Shown here piece by piece: positions 17,628 through 25,130 of a stretch of 36,907 nt of DNA. The position numbers and the translations under genes were made by a program. Source of the stretch: Burkholderiales bacterium (GTDB taxonomy: Bacteria > Pseudomonadota > Gammaproteobacteria > Burkholderiales > Burkholderiaceae_C). The DNA lies in the NCBI GenBank assembly GCA_026400275.1, contig JAPLPK010000032.1, positions 1 to 36,907 of the forward strand. Reading direction: 5' to 3'. The stretch's first letter is position 1, and the number at the start of each line of letters is the position of its first letter. The notes beneath the pieces were generated by a model. The model was not told the DNA's origin. It searched no databases and saw only the letters and a program-made list of their open reading frames with translations.

Positions 17628-18113
17628 TCAAGCGCTGCGCAATGCCATGCGAAGTTCGCGGGCCAATGCGGACCGCAACTCTGGACGCACATACCGCCCC
17701 ACCTCGACCGAACACCCCTGGCCGGACACCTCTATCAAGGACCGGTCACCTGTTTTGGGTTCGATTCTGACCCATTCACGGTGAAACTCAGCTCGCTCTA
17801 GCCGCCCCGCGTTTTCCAACTCAACCACCAGACGGGGACCTTGCAAAGAAATCTTCTCGCCATCGGTAGCATGGCGGGCATACACCAGAAACGCAATGCC
17901 CACGGCCGCCAGCTCCAGCCACGCAAAAGGCAATACCAGCTTGGCACCCTGCATCCAGAAAAAGGATGCAATACCCAAAGACACCACGCAGATCGACGCG
18001 TACAGCCAAGCCAGCTGGGCCGGAGTGACCGAACAATTGCGCTTCAGAAACCAGTGGATGTTCTGGCCGGAAACGGTGGCGAAGCGAAATACCAGATTCG
18101 ACACGGATGGCAC
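17628..18113 (-). CDS. DUF2244 family membrane protein
   Basis: A 161-aa protein starting at a GTG (18113). Two transmembrane helices (about 35-53 and 58-78) follow R-N-C-S-V-T-P-A-Q-L, typical of DUF2244, and the soluble C-terminal half has the conserved E-F-H-R-E-W-V-R-I-E-P. DUF2244 genes commonly precede ctaC in Proteobacteria, suggesting a link to the oxidase, but no function is known. The gap to ctaC is 65 nt, same strand. GTG at 18104 is an alternative start. Confidence 0.88.
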   Translation of the reverse strand: MPSVSNLVFRFATVSGQNIHWFLKRNCSVTPAQLAWLYASICVVSLGIASFFWMQGAKLVLPFAWLELAAVGIAFLVYARHATDGEKISLQGPRLVVELENAGRLERAEFHREWVRIEPKTGDRSLIEVSGQGCSVEVGRYVRPELRSALARELRMALRSA

Positions 18114-18243
18114 TCACAAAATTAAGCCCTTCGGACGACTTTATGTCACTTGCCGATGGGCTTAGCTGCGTGGGAAGATACCCATATGTTTTTTCAAATT
18201 CATTGTAGCCCGCCTTTCCCGCTGGCGGCCTACCTAGAAACCA

Positions 18244-19149
18244 TCATGCCGCGCCCGGTTTTGACCTCTGCAACATATCTCGCATATCGCGCAAGGAAAC
18301 CGCACTTTGGGCACTGACCCGCAGCTTGGGCGCGGGTTTCAGGGCGTGGCCATAGATCAGCTCAAACGTCAGCGGTAGCCGCCCCTGCTCTGCGGCGCTG
18401 GCCAATTGGCGGGCCAGTGCGCCCTCCAGCTGCGCGCGCCAGGCCTTGCCACGCAAACCCGGAAAACGCTGGGGATGCAGATTGCGGCCGATCTCGCGCA
18501 AGTCCTGTAGCAGACGCTGCGGGTTCTCGTAGGTGAGGCGGATGCGCTCCATATCCATCACCGGCTCGGCAAAGCCGGCGTGCACCAGCATGTCACCCCA
18601 GTCGTGCATATCGGTGAACTGGTGGCCCGGCAGCGGCCAACCCTGCGCGGCATAGACGCTGCGCAGCTCCTGCACGGTGTCTGGCCCCAGGCAGGAAAAC
18701 ATCAGAAAGCCATCGACCGCCAAAGCCCGGTGCCACTGCGCGATCAGGGCTTGCGGGTCAGGTGCGGAGTGCAACAGCATATTCGCCCACAGCATCTGCA
18801 CGCTGCCATCGGGCGGCAACTGGGCATGCTGGGGTGGCGCGGTCCAGCGGCCCGGGTTCCACCACGGCTTTGCTACAGATTGGATAGCTGCATGCGCTTG
18901 ATTTTCGTGCGCTTCCACCACATAACATGCAGAATCCGGGTAGCGCGCCGTGAGCTTGGCATGGGCTTCCAGGCCGCCGCGCACCGGCTCCCAGTGGGCC
19001 CAGGCCTGGGGCTGCAGCTTGATCCACTGCAGGCGGTCTTCCATGCGCCGGGCCACCTCCTCGTGCAACCAAGGGGAGGTTGTGGCGGGCAGCCGGGCCC
19101 AGCGGGCAGCAGCAGCGGGGTCAATCGTGGGCGGAAGTTGGGTCGTCAT
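18244..19149 (-). CDS. BioC-like SAM-methyltransferase-fold protein
   Basis: A 301-aa protein resembling the malonyl-ACP O-methyltransferase BioC / NDUFAF5 group: an N-terminal W-L-H-E-E-V-A-R-R-M-E-D-R-L segment, M-L-W-A-N-M-L-L-H-S-A-P-D-P motif IV region, and V-D-G-F-L-M-F-S-C-L-G-P-D-T. However, the glycine-rich SAM loop (D-x-G-x-G-x-G) is absent; W-E-P-V-R-G-G-L-E-A-H stands in its place, so SAM binding is doubtful. Divergent from comF with a 27-nt gap. Repeat-like DNA lies at 18871-18913 in its coding sequence. Its biotin role is unproven; no other bio gene is in the window. Confidence 0.75.
   Translation of the reverse strand: MTTQLPPTIDPAAAARWARLPATTSPWLHEEVARRMEDRLQWIKLQPQAWAHWEPVRGGLEAHAKLTARYPDSACYVVEAHENQAHAAIQSVAKPWWNPGRWTAPPQHAQLPPDGSVQMLWANMLLHSAPDPQALIAQWHRALAVDGFLMFSCLGPDTVQELRSVYAAQGWPLPGHQFTDMHDWGDMLVHAGFAEPVMDMERIRLTYENPQRLLQDLREIGRNLHPQRFPGLRGKAWRAQLEGALARQLASAAEQGRLPLTFELIYGHALKPAPKLRVSAQSAVSLRDMRDMLQRSKPGAA
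18871..18913 (-). repeat. dispersed repeat segment inside the BioC-like gene
   Basis: Read on the minus strand, AGCGC, then GCGC, GCAGCTAT and TAGCA line up without gaps with copy B, about 30 of 43 positions by eye. Codons give A-H-A-A-I-Q-S-V-A. It lies in the variable stretch after the expected SAM-binding strand. Confidence 0.5.
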
Positions 19150-19152
19150 AAG

Positions 19153-19164
19153 CTAGCCGGCTAG
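19153..19164. promoter_or_regulatory. 12-bp palindrome in the bioC-like / comF divergent gap
   Basis: CTAGCCGGCTAG, a perfect palindrome in the 27-nt space between the two divergent start codons. A TAGTAT that could be a -10 box for comF overlaps its right end (19162-19167), so comF mRNA may have almost no leader. Could be an operator, or chance. Confidence 0.3.
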
Positions 19165-19176
19165 TATATTGAGGCC

Positions 19177-19878
19177 ATGTTCCGCGCGCTTATCCACCGG
19201 GCAGCAACCCTTTTGCCCAGCCAGTGCGCCGTCTGCCGGGCCTGGCCCAGCCAGCCGGTGTGCGGCGCTTGTGTGGCCCGCTTTGCCCAACCGCGCCTGC
19301 GCTGCAGCACCTGCGCCCTGGTGGTGCCCGAGGGCGTGGGCCAATGCGGTAGCTGCCTGCGGCAAGCGCCGCCACTGGACGCGTGCCTGGCGGCGGTGGA
19401 CTACGCCTACCCCTGGTCGCAGTGCATTGCGCGCTACAAATTCCAGCAGCACGTAGGCTGGGCCGCCACGCTGGCCGACCTGCTGCGCCACAGCCCCTGG
19501 GTGGAACCTGCGCTGGAGCGCTGTGATGTGCTGCTGCCCATGCCTTTGTCCGCCGAGCGCCTGCGCGAACGCGGCTTCAACCAGTCGCTGGAGCTAGCGC
19601 GCCACCTGGCGCCGCACAAAACCGACGCCCGGCTGCTGCTGCGCACCCGCCATACCGCGCCCCAGCCCGCCCTGAGCCGCACCGACCGCCTGCGCAACGT
19701 CAAAGGCGCTTTCGCGCTGGAGCCCTTGCGGGCCCACAGTGTGCGGGACAAACGGGTGGTGCTTGTGGACGATGTGATGACCAGCGGCGCCTCGCTGTTT
19801 GGCGCGGCGGCCGTGCTGCGCCAGGCCGGCGCCGCGCACATCACCGGCCTGGTGGTGGCGCGTACACCCGTAGATTAG
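19177..19878 (+). CDS. comF: ComF family phosphoribosyltransferase-like protein
   Basis: 233 aa. The N-terminus carries four C-x2-C pairs (Cys17/20, 29/32, 43/46 and 57/60), a zinc-ribbon-like part typical of ComF. The C-terminal type I phosphoribosyltransferase domain has D-V-L-L-P-M-P-L and the PRPP loop V-V-L-V-D-D-V-M-T-S-G-A-S. ComF proteins assist DNA uptake in naturally competent bacteria and related repair; catalytic activity is not shown. Ends with a 4-nt overlap of the convergent threonine aldolase gene, leaving no room for a terminator. Confidence 0.93.
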   Translation: MFRALIHRAATLLPSQCAVCRAWPSQPVCGACVARFAQPRLRCSTCALVVPEGVGQCGSCLRQAPPLDACLAAVDYAYPWSQCIARYKFQQHVGWAATLADLLRHSPWVEPALERCDVLLPMPLSAERLRERGFNQSLELARHLAPHKTDARLLLRTRHTAPQPALSRTDRLRNVKGAFALEPLRAHSVRDKRVVLVDDVMTSGASLFGAAAVLRQAGAAHITGLVVARTPVD

Positions 19879-20906
19879 CGCTCGAAAAACGCCCGCACCA
19901 CCTGGGCCACCCGGCGCACATCGTCTTGCGACACATCCAGATGCGTCACCAGGCGCAGGGTGTACAGGCCGGTGGCCAGCACCTGCTGGGCTTTCAGGTG
20001 CTCCACCAAGGCCTGGGCCTGCTCGGCAGCCACATGCAAAAACACCATATTCGTCGGCCCGGCATCCACCTGCAAGCCTGGCACACCTGCCAGCGATTCG
20101 GCCAACAGGCGGGCGTTGGCGTGGTCATCGGCCAGGCGCGCCACATGGTGCTCCAGCGCGTACAGGCCGCCGGCTGCCAACACGCCGGCCTGGCGCATGC
20201 CGCCGCCGACCATCTTGCGCCAGCGCCGTGCCTGGGCGATGAAGTCCTTGCGGCCCAACAGCACCGAGCCCCCGGGTGCACCCAAGCCCTTGCTCAGGCA
20301 GATGCTGACCGAGTCGAATCCGGCGATGAGCCGGCGCTCGGTCTGTATCAAAACCTCGCCCGGCTGCTGCGAGGCCACCACGGCATTGAAAAAACGTGCC
20401 CCGTCCAGATGGCACTGCAGGCCGCGCCCATGGGCCAGGGCCACCGCCGCGTCCACGTAGTCCTGCGGCAGCAGCTTGCCACCAATGGTGTTCTCCAGCG
20501 CCAGCAGGCGGGTGCGGGCGTAGTGCACGTCGTCGGGTTTGATGGCCGCAGCGATGCGCTCCAGCGGAATGCTGCCGTCGCGCGCGTTGTCCAGCGGCTG
20601 GGGCTGGATGCTGCCCAGCACGGCGGCGCCGCCCGCCTCCCATTTGTAGCAATGCGCCTCCTGGCCGACGATGTATTCGTCGCCACGCTGGCAATGCGTC
20701 ATCAAGGCGATCAGATTGCTTTGCGTCCCGGTGGGGCAGAACAAGCCAGCCTCAAAGCCCAGGCGCTCGGCCAGGCTGTCCTGCAGCAGGTTCACCGTGG
20801 GGTCGTCGCCAAACACGTCGTCGCCCAGGGGTGCGGCCAGCATGGCGGCTTGCATGGCGGGGGTGGGACGGGTCACGGTGTCGCTGCGCAGGTCGATGGT
20901 TTTCAT
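19875..20906 (-). CDS. ltaE: low-specificity L-threonine aldolase
   Basis: 343 aa. A PLP enzyme of fold type I that cleaves L-threonine/L-allo-threonine to glycine and acetaldehyde. The start I-D-L-R-S-D-T-V-T-R-P-T, G-D-D-V-F-G-D-D-P-T, E-A-H85-C-Y (His stacking on PLP), H-L-D-G-A-R and the Schiff-base Lys206 in C-L-S-K-G-L-G-A-P are all present. Cytoplasmic, normal length. Convergent with comF (4-nt overlap) and divergent from trmL (41-nt gap). Confidence 0.96.
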   Translation of the reverse strand: MKTIDLRSDTVTRPTPAMQAAMLAAPLGDDVFGDDPTVNLLQDSLAERLGFEAGLFCPTGTQSNLIALMTHCQRGDEYIVGQEAHCYKWEAGGAAVLGSIQPQPLDNARDGSIPLERIAAAIKPDDVHYARTRLLALENTIGGKLLPQDYVDAAVALAHGRGLQCHLDGARFFNAVVASQQPGEVLIQTERRLIAGFDSVSICLSKGLGAPGGSVLLGRKDFIAQARRWRKMVGGGMRQAGVLAAGGLYALEHHVARLADDHANARLLAESLAGVPGLQVDAGPTNMVFLHVAAEQAQALVEHLKAQQVLATGLYTLRLVTHLDVSQDDVRRVAQVVRAFFER

Positions 20907-20947
20907 GGGGCGTCAAAAAGAGGGGGATGCGACAGGATAATCCAGGC

Positions 20948-21409
20948 ATGTTGAACATCGTCCTGGTCGAACCCGAAATCCCGCCGAATACCGGCAACGT
21001 CATCCGCCTGGCGGCCAACACAGGCTGCAATCTGCACCTGGTGGAGCCGCTGGGCTTCTCCATGGACGACAAGCACATGCGCCGCGCCGGGCTGGACTAC
21101 CACGAGTACGCCACGCTGACTCGCCACGCCGACTGGCCCAGCTTTCTGGCCAACGCCCAGCCCGACCCGCAGCGCCTGTTCGCGCTGACCACCAAAGGCA
21201 CGGGCAATGTGTTTGACTGCGCCTTCGCGCCGGGCGACTGGCTGGTATTCGGCTCGGAAACCAAGGGCCTGGCGGAGAGCGTGCGTGCCGCCTTCAGCCC
21301 GCAGAACTGCCTGAAGCTGCCCATGCGGCCAGGCCAGCGCAGCCTGAACCTGTCCAACGCCGTGGCCGTAACCGTGTTTGAAGCCTGGCGCCAGTGCGGC
21401 TTTCAATAG
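20948..21409 (+). CDS. trmL: tRNA (cytidine(34)-2'-O)-methyltransferase
   Basis: 153 aa SPOUT-family enzyme methylating the wobble base of tRNA-Leu isoacceptors. M-L-N-I-V-L-V-E-P-E-I-P-P-N-T-G-N is the classical TrmL/YibK start, followed by R-L-A-A-N-T-G-C, the knot motifs F-G-S-E-T-K-G-L and L-N-L-S-N-A-V-A-V. The ATG at 20948 fits the family start; the frame is open upstream but that part is antisense to ltaE. Followed at once by repeat copy C, whose hairpin may end the transcript. Confidence 0.96.
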   Translation: MLNIVLVEPEIPPNTGNVIRLAANTGCNLHLVEPLGFSMDDKHMRRAGLDYHEYATLTRHADWPSFLANAQPDPQRLFALTTKGTGNVFDCAFAPGDWLVFGSETKGLAESVRAAFSPQNCLKLPMRPGQRSLNLSNAVAVTVFEAWRQCGFQ

Positions 21410-21412
21410 CTC

Positions 21413-21468
21413 AAGCTATTAAATAGATAGCTACTCGCGCAGGTAAATCCTGCGCCAGAGGCCTATTT
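21413..21468 (-). repeat. dispersed imperfect-palindrome repeat, copy C (inverted)
   Basis: Its minus strand aligns without gaps over 56 nt to copy B, about 43 positions identical by eye. It carries a hairpin (GCGCAGG, 5-nt loop, CCTGCGC, 21437-21455) and the AAATAGGCCTCTGG end. It fills the gap between convergent trmL and the MaoC gene, the same kind of place as copy B. Confidence 0.78.
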
Positions 21469-21481
21469 CTTATAAATCTGT

Positions 21482-21937
21482 TCAGGCGTAGTAGCGCAGC
21501 AGCGACTCGGCCACGCAGGCCGGTTTGGCCTGGCCTTCCAGCTCCAGCGTCGCCTCCAGGCTGATCTGCACGCCCGGCTCGGCCAGCGGCGTGCAGGCCA
21601 GCAGCTTCAGGCGCGCGCGCAGGCGGCTGCCCACGGGCACCGGATGGATGAAGCGCACCTTGTTCAGGCCGTAGTTCAGCGCTATGCGCGACTCCGCGAT
21701 GGCAAACGAGTCCTCAAACAGGCGCGGCAGCAGCGACAACGTCAGAAAGCCGTGCGCAATCGGCCCGCCGAACGGCCCCGCCTTGGCGCGCTCCACGTCC
21801 ACATGTATCCACTGCTGGTCGCCCGTGGCGTCGGCAAACTGCTGCACCTGGGCCTGGGTGATCTGCGTCCAGTCGCTGACGGCGATCTCCTGGCCCACGG
21901 CGGTGGCCAACTCGGCGAAAGTGGCGAAGGTTTTCAA
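21482..21937 (-). CDS. MaoC family (R)-specific enoyl-CoA hydratase-like protein
   Basis: About 151 aa from a TTG start (21937), hot-dog fold. The (R)-hydratase dyad appears as Asp40 and His45 in A-T-G-D-Q-Q-W-I-H-V-D, followed by G-P-F-G-G-P-I-A-H-G-F-L-T-L-S. It would hydrate enoyl-CoA to (R)-3-hydroxyacyl-CoA, as in PHA or fatty-acid metabolism; the substrate is unknown. TTG is chosen because the family begins with an M-K-T-F-like segment here and it falls 5 nt after the parA stop; the upstream ATG (21976) would overlap parA by 34 nt. Likely cotranscribed with parA. Confidence 0.88.
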   Translation of the reverse strand: MKTFATFAELATAVGQEIAVSDWTQITQAQVQQFADATGDQQWIHVDVERAKAGPFGGPIAHGFLTLSLLPRLFEDSFAIAESRIALNYGLNKVRFIHPVPVGSRLRARLKLLACTPLAEPGVQISLEATLELEGQAKPACVAESLLRYYA

Positions 21938-21942
21938 GCGGC

Positions 21943-22569
21943 TCAGGCGTCCAGCCAGGCTGCCAGGGGATGCCACTGCTCCAGGTCTTTTTCGACCCGG
22001 CTGGGCGCCACGTCGAACAGGCTCAGGCCGCCTGCAGCCAAATGCACATAGTTTTGCGTGTCGCGCAGATGGGTCAGCACCGGGACTTCCAGGCCGTCCA
22101 GGTATTCGCGCAGGCGGTCGGCGGACAGGGTGCGCTCGTCCACCCGCATGCCGACCAGGCCGACCTGCATCTTGTCGATGCGCCGGTGCTCGGCCAGGCG
22201 GTCCAGAAACTTGCGCGTGGCAAAAATGTCGAACACGCTGGGCTGCAGGGGAATGACGATCTTGTCGGCCAGCTTCATCACGTCCTTGAAGCGCTTGCCG
22301 TCCAGGCCGCCAGGCGTGTCCAGCACCACATAGCCATCGTTTTTGCTGGCTTTGGGCGGTTTGTCGATTTCGTCAGCCGCCACGTGCCACGCAGTAATGG
22401 GGGCCGCGCTGGCTGGGCGCAGACTCAGCCACAGGTGGGACGACTGCTGCGGGTCGGCGTCGCCCAGCAGCACTGCATGCCCCCGAGACGCGTAGTAGCC
22501 CGCAATCTGGGTGGCCAAGGTAGATTTACCGACGCCGCCCTTGGGGCTGGCGACAACGACGATGGGCAT
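21943..22569 (-). CDS. orphan ParA family ATPase
   Basis: 208 aa. A deviant Walker A, K-G-G-V-G-K-S-T (residues 10-17), begins a P-loop ATPase of the ParA/MinD family, with D-A-D-P-Q-Q-S-S (switch I) and V-V-L-D-T-P-G-G (Walker B). No N-terminal HTH and no parB or parS neighbour, so it is not a standard segregation pair; it resembles the small orphan chromosomal ParA-like proteins that position cargo. Followed by the MaoC gene in the same direction, divergent from the KefF-like gene (37-nt gap). Confidence 0.9.
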   Translation of the reverse strand: MPIVVVASPKGGVGKSTLATQIAGYYASRGHAVLLGDADPQQSSHLWLSLRPASAAPITAWHVAADEIDKPPKASKNDGYVVLDTPGGLDGKRFKDVMKLADKIVIPLQPSVFDIFATRKFLDRLAEHRRIDKMQVGLVGMRVDERTLSADRLREYLDGLEVPVLTHLRDTQNYVHLAAGGLSLFDVAPSRVEKDLEQWHPLAAWLDA

Positions 22570-22606
22570 GGAGAACTCCTGGTTGAGAATTTGCTATGTT
22601 AGCGGC

Positions 22607-23284
22607 ATGCACGAAGCCAGTTCCCACCCCCATCCAGCCGACGCAGCGCGCCCCGACGACGCCCCACCGCGCATCTACCTGCTGGCTGCCCACCCGAACT
22701 GGCGCGCCTCGCACGTCAACCAGCGCCTGCTGGACACGGCCCGGGCCCTGGCCGACACCGCAGACGGCCAGCACCTGGAGGTGCAGGACCTGTACGCCAA
22801 CTACCCCGACTACAGCATCGACGTGGCGGCTGAGCAGGCCCGCGTGGAGGCGGCCGACCTGCTGGTGTTGCTGCACCCCATCCAGTGGTATTCCATGCCC
22901 GCGCTGCAAAAACTGTGGTTTGACGAGGTGCTGACCTACGGCTGGGCCTATGGTGTGGTGTCCGCCGAAACCGACGAGACAGCGCCCCAAGGCACCCCCG
23001 GCACGGCGCTGCGTGGCAAGTCACTGTGGCTGGTGCTGACCACCGGCGGGCAGGAGGGCACTTACCAACCCCACCAGGCCAACGGCAAGCAGGCGACGGA
23101 TTTCGATGCCTTCCTGCCGCCCTACCAGCACACCGCCGCGCTGTGCGGCATGCGCTTTCTGCCGCCGCTGGTGCTGCACAGCGCGCACAGTGCGGGTAAG
23201 CAAGAGGTGCTGGCGCATATCGCGCAGTTCCGCCAGCGACTACAGCACTACCCCCATTGGCCCGAAGCCGCAACGGACATCTGA
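22607..23284 (+). CDS. NAD(P)H quinone reductase, KefF/KefG-like
   Basis: 225 aa flavodoxin-fold oxidoreductase. After a Pro/Asp-rich N-terminal extension of about 20 residues come I-Y-L-L-A-A-H-P, L-L-V-L-L-H-P-I-Q-W-Y-S-M-P-A-L-Q-K-L-W-F-D-E-V-L-T-Y-G-W-A-Y and L-T-T-G-G-Q-E-G-T-Y, the marks of the KefF/KefG/MdaB group. In E. coli such proteins activate the glutathione-gated K+ efflux systems KefC/KefB. It ends 6 nt before the antiporter gene, so the two form an operon. The ATG at 22607 is chosen; the frame is open further upstream. Confidence 0.92.
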   Translation: MHEASSHPHPADAARPDDAPPRIYLLAAHPNWRASHVNQRLLDTARALADTADGQHLEVQDLYANYPDYSIDVAAEQARVEAADLLVLLHPIQWYSMPALQKLWFDEVLTYGWAYGVVSAETDETAPQGTPGTALRGKSLWLVLTTGGQEGTYQPHQANGKQATDFDAFLPPYQHTAALCGMRFLPPLVLHSAHSAGKQEVLAHIAQFRQRLQHYPHWPEAATDI

Positions 23285-23290
23285 CACCCC

Positions 23291-25117
23291 ATGGAACACG
23301 CTCCCTCCTGGCTGATCAACAGCTTTGTCTACCTGAGCGCGGCGGTCATCGCCGTGCCGCTAAGCAAGGCCCTGGGCCTGGGCTCCATCATTGGCTACCT
23401 GGCCGCCGGCATCGTCATCGGGCCCTGGGGTCTGGGCCTGGTGACCGAGGTGCAGGACATCCTGCATTTCGCCGAATTTGGCGTGGTGCTGATGCTGTTC
23501 CTCATCGGCCTGGAGCTGGAACCCAAGCGCCTATGGAGCCTGCGCCGCCCCATCTTCGGCTGGGGCTCGGCCCAGGTGCTGGGCTGCGCGGTGGTGATCC
23601 TGCTGGGCGGCATGGCCGCCGGCGCACCCTGGCGCATCGCCCTGGTGGCGGCGCTGGGACTGGCCCTGTCCAGCACGGCGATTGCGCTGCAGGTATTTGG
23701 CGAGCGCAATCTGCTGCCCACACGCAGTGGCCAGGCGGGGTTTTCCATCCTGCTGTTCCAGGACGTGGCCGCCATTCCCATTCTGGCGCTGCTGCCGCTG
23801 CTGGGCACTATTTCCGAAGAAAATGACGCGCTAGCGCATACATCACCTGCGCTGGCAGCTCTCAAAACAATAGCAGTCATCGCGGGCATTGTGCTGGGGG
23901 GCCGGCTGTTGCTGCGCCCGCTGTTCCGCTGGATAGCGCGCAGCAAGACGCCCGAAATATTCACCGCAGCGGCCTTGCTGCTGGTGGTGGGCATTGCCTC
24001 GCTGATGCTGTCGGTGGGTCTATCGATGGCGCTGGGGGCCTTTCTGGCCGGCGTGCTGCTGGCCGAGAGCGAGTACCGGCGCGAGCTGGAGACCGACATC
24101 GAGCCCTTCAAGGGCCTGCTTCTGGGCCTGTTCTCCATTGCCGTGGGCATGAGCGTGGACTTTGGCGTGCTGCTGCGTTCGCCGGGGCTGATGGCGGCCA
24201 TCGTGGCCGGTTTTCTGCTGGCCAAGCTGCTGGTGATCTACGCCATTGCCAAGGCCATGGGCGTGCCCTTCCAGGAGCGGCCGGTGTTTACCGTGCTGCT
24301 GGCGCAGGGCGGTGAGTTCGCCTTCGTGGTGTTCCAGACCGCCACGGCGGCCCAGGTGTTTTCAGCGCAGACCTCGTCCCTGCTGATTGGCTCGGTAGCG
24401 GTGTCGATGCTGGTCAGCCCGCTGTTGCTGCTGGCCATCGACAAGCTGCTGCTGCCGCGCCTGGCGCAGCGCGGCGGGCCGCAGCTGGAAGAGCTGGCCG
24501 AGCAGCAAGAAGCGCCCATCATCATTGCCGGCTTTGGCCGCTATGGCCAGATCGTGGGCCGCATGCTGCTGGCCGAGGGCATAGGCGCCACCGTGCTGGA
24601 CCACGACGCGGAAATGGTGGAGACCATCCGCCAGTTCGGCTTTCGCGTGTTCTACGGCGACGCCACCCGGCTAGACCTGCTGCGCCTGTCGGGCGCAGCC
24701 ACCGCCAAGATCCTGGTCGTGGCAGTGGACGACAAAGCGCAGAGCCTGAAGATTGTGGACATCGCACGGGAGCATTTCCCCAACCTGGAGATCGTCGCCC
24801 GGGCCCGCGACGTGCCCCACTGGTACGCGCTGCGCGACCGGGGGGTGCAGCGGGTGGAGCGTGAATTGTTCGAGTCCAGCCTGCGCAGCGCGCGTTCGGT
24901 GCTGGAGCTGGTGGGTTACCCGCCGCACGAGGCACGGCAGCAGGCCATGCGCTTTCGGCGGCACAACATCGCGCTGTTCGAGCAGATGTACCCGCACCGC
25001 AAAGACCGCAACAAGCTGATCGCCGTGGCCACCGAAGGCCGCCAGCAGCTAGAGGAGCAAATGGCCCAGGAGCGGGAGGAGCAGGCGCAACGCCGCGCCC
25101 AAACCCGGGGGCACTGA
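23291..25117 (+). CDS. glutathione-regulated K+/H+ antiporter, KefB/KefC type
   Basis: 608 aa. An N-terminal CPA2 exchanger domain of about 12 helices (G-S-I-I-G-Y-L-A-A-G, G-L-E-L-E-P-K-R-L-W, S-S-T-A-I-A-L-Q, L-L-F-Q-D-V-A-A-I-P) is followed by an RCK/KTN domain from about residue 410. There I-I-I-A-G-F-G-R-Y-G-Q-I-V-G-R binds nucleotide and G-D-A-T-R-L-D-L-L closes the fold. It releases K+ and acidifies the cell during electrophile stress, gated by glutathione adducts. Whether it is KefB or KefC cannot be told. Codons about 178-195, in a variable loop, resemble the dispersed repeat (23823-23875). Confidence 0.94.
   Translation: MEHAPSWLINSFVYLSAAVIAVPLSKALGLGSIIGYLAAGIVIGPWGLGLVTEVQDILHFAEFGVVLMLFLIGLELEPKRLWSLRRPIFGWGSAQVLGCAVVILLGGMAAGAPWRIALVAALGLALSSTAIALQVFGERNLLPTRSGQAGFSILLFQDVAAIPILALLPLLGTISEENDALAHTSPALAALKTIAVIAGIVLGGRLLLRPLFRWIARSKTPEIFTAAALLLVVGIASLMLSVGLSMALGAFLAGVLLAESEYRRELETDIEPFKGLLLGLFSIAVGMSVDFGVLLRSPGLMAAIVAGFLLAKLLVIYAIAKAMGVPFQERPVFTVLLAQGGEFAFVVFQTATAAQVFSAQTSSLLIGSVAVSMLVSPLLLLAIDKLLLPRLAQRGGPQLEELAEQQEAPIIIAGFGRYGQIVGRMLLAEGIGATVLDHDAEMVETIRQFGFRVFYGDATRLDLLRLSGAATAKILVVAVDDKAQSLKIVDIAREHFPNLEIVARARDVPHWYALRDRGVQRVERELFESSLRSARSVLELVGYPPHEARQQAMRFRRHNIALFEQMYPHRKDRNKLIAVATEGRQQLEEQMAQEREEQAQRRAQTRGH
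23823..23875 (+). repeat. dispersed repeat copy inside the KefB/C-like gene
   Basis: Aligns without gaps to copy B, about 37 of 53 positions by eye, including the 8-base block ACCTGCGC, then GCAGCT and ATAGCA. It encodes N-D-A-L-A-H-T-S-P-A-L-A-A-L-K-T-I-A in a loop between membrane helices where the family varies in length, so it looks like a tolerated insertion. Confidence 0.6.
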
Positions 25118-25130
25118 GGCCCGGACTGTT

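Noticed and set aside
18191-18309. Short frame starting ATG-TTT-TTT upstream of the BioC-like gene stop, plus strand
   Set aside because: No Shine-Dalgarno, half of it lies antisense to the BioC-like gene, and composition is not protein-like.
21943-22569. ParA as part of a plasmid or chromosome partition locus
   Set aside because: No parB gene, no parS-like repeats and no replication gene within the window.
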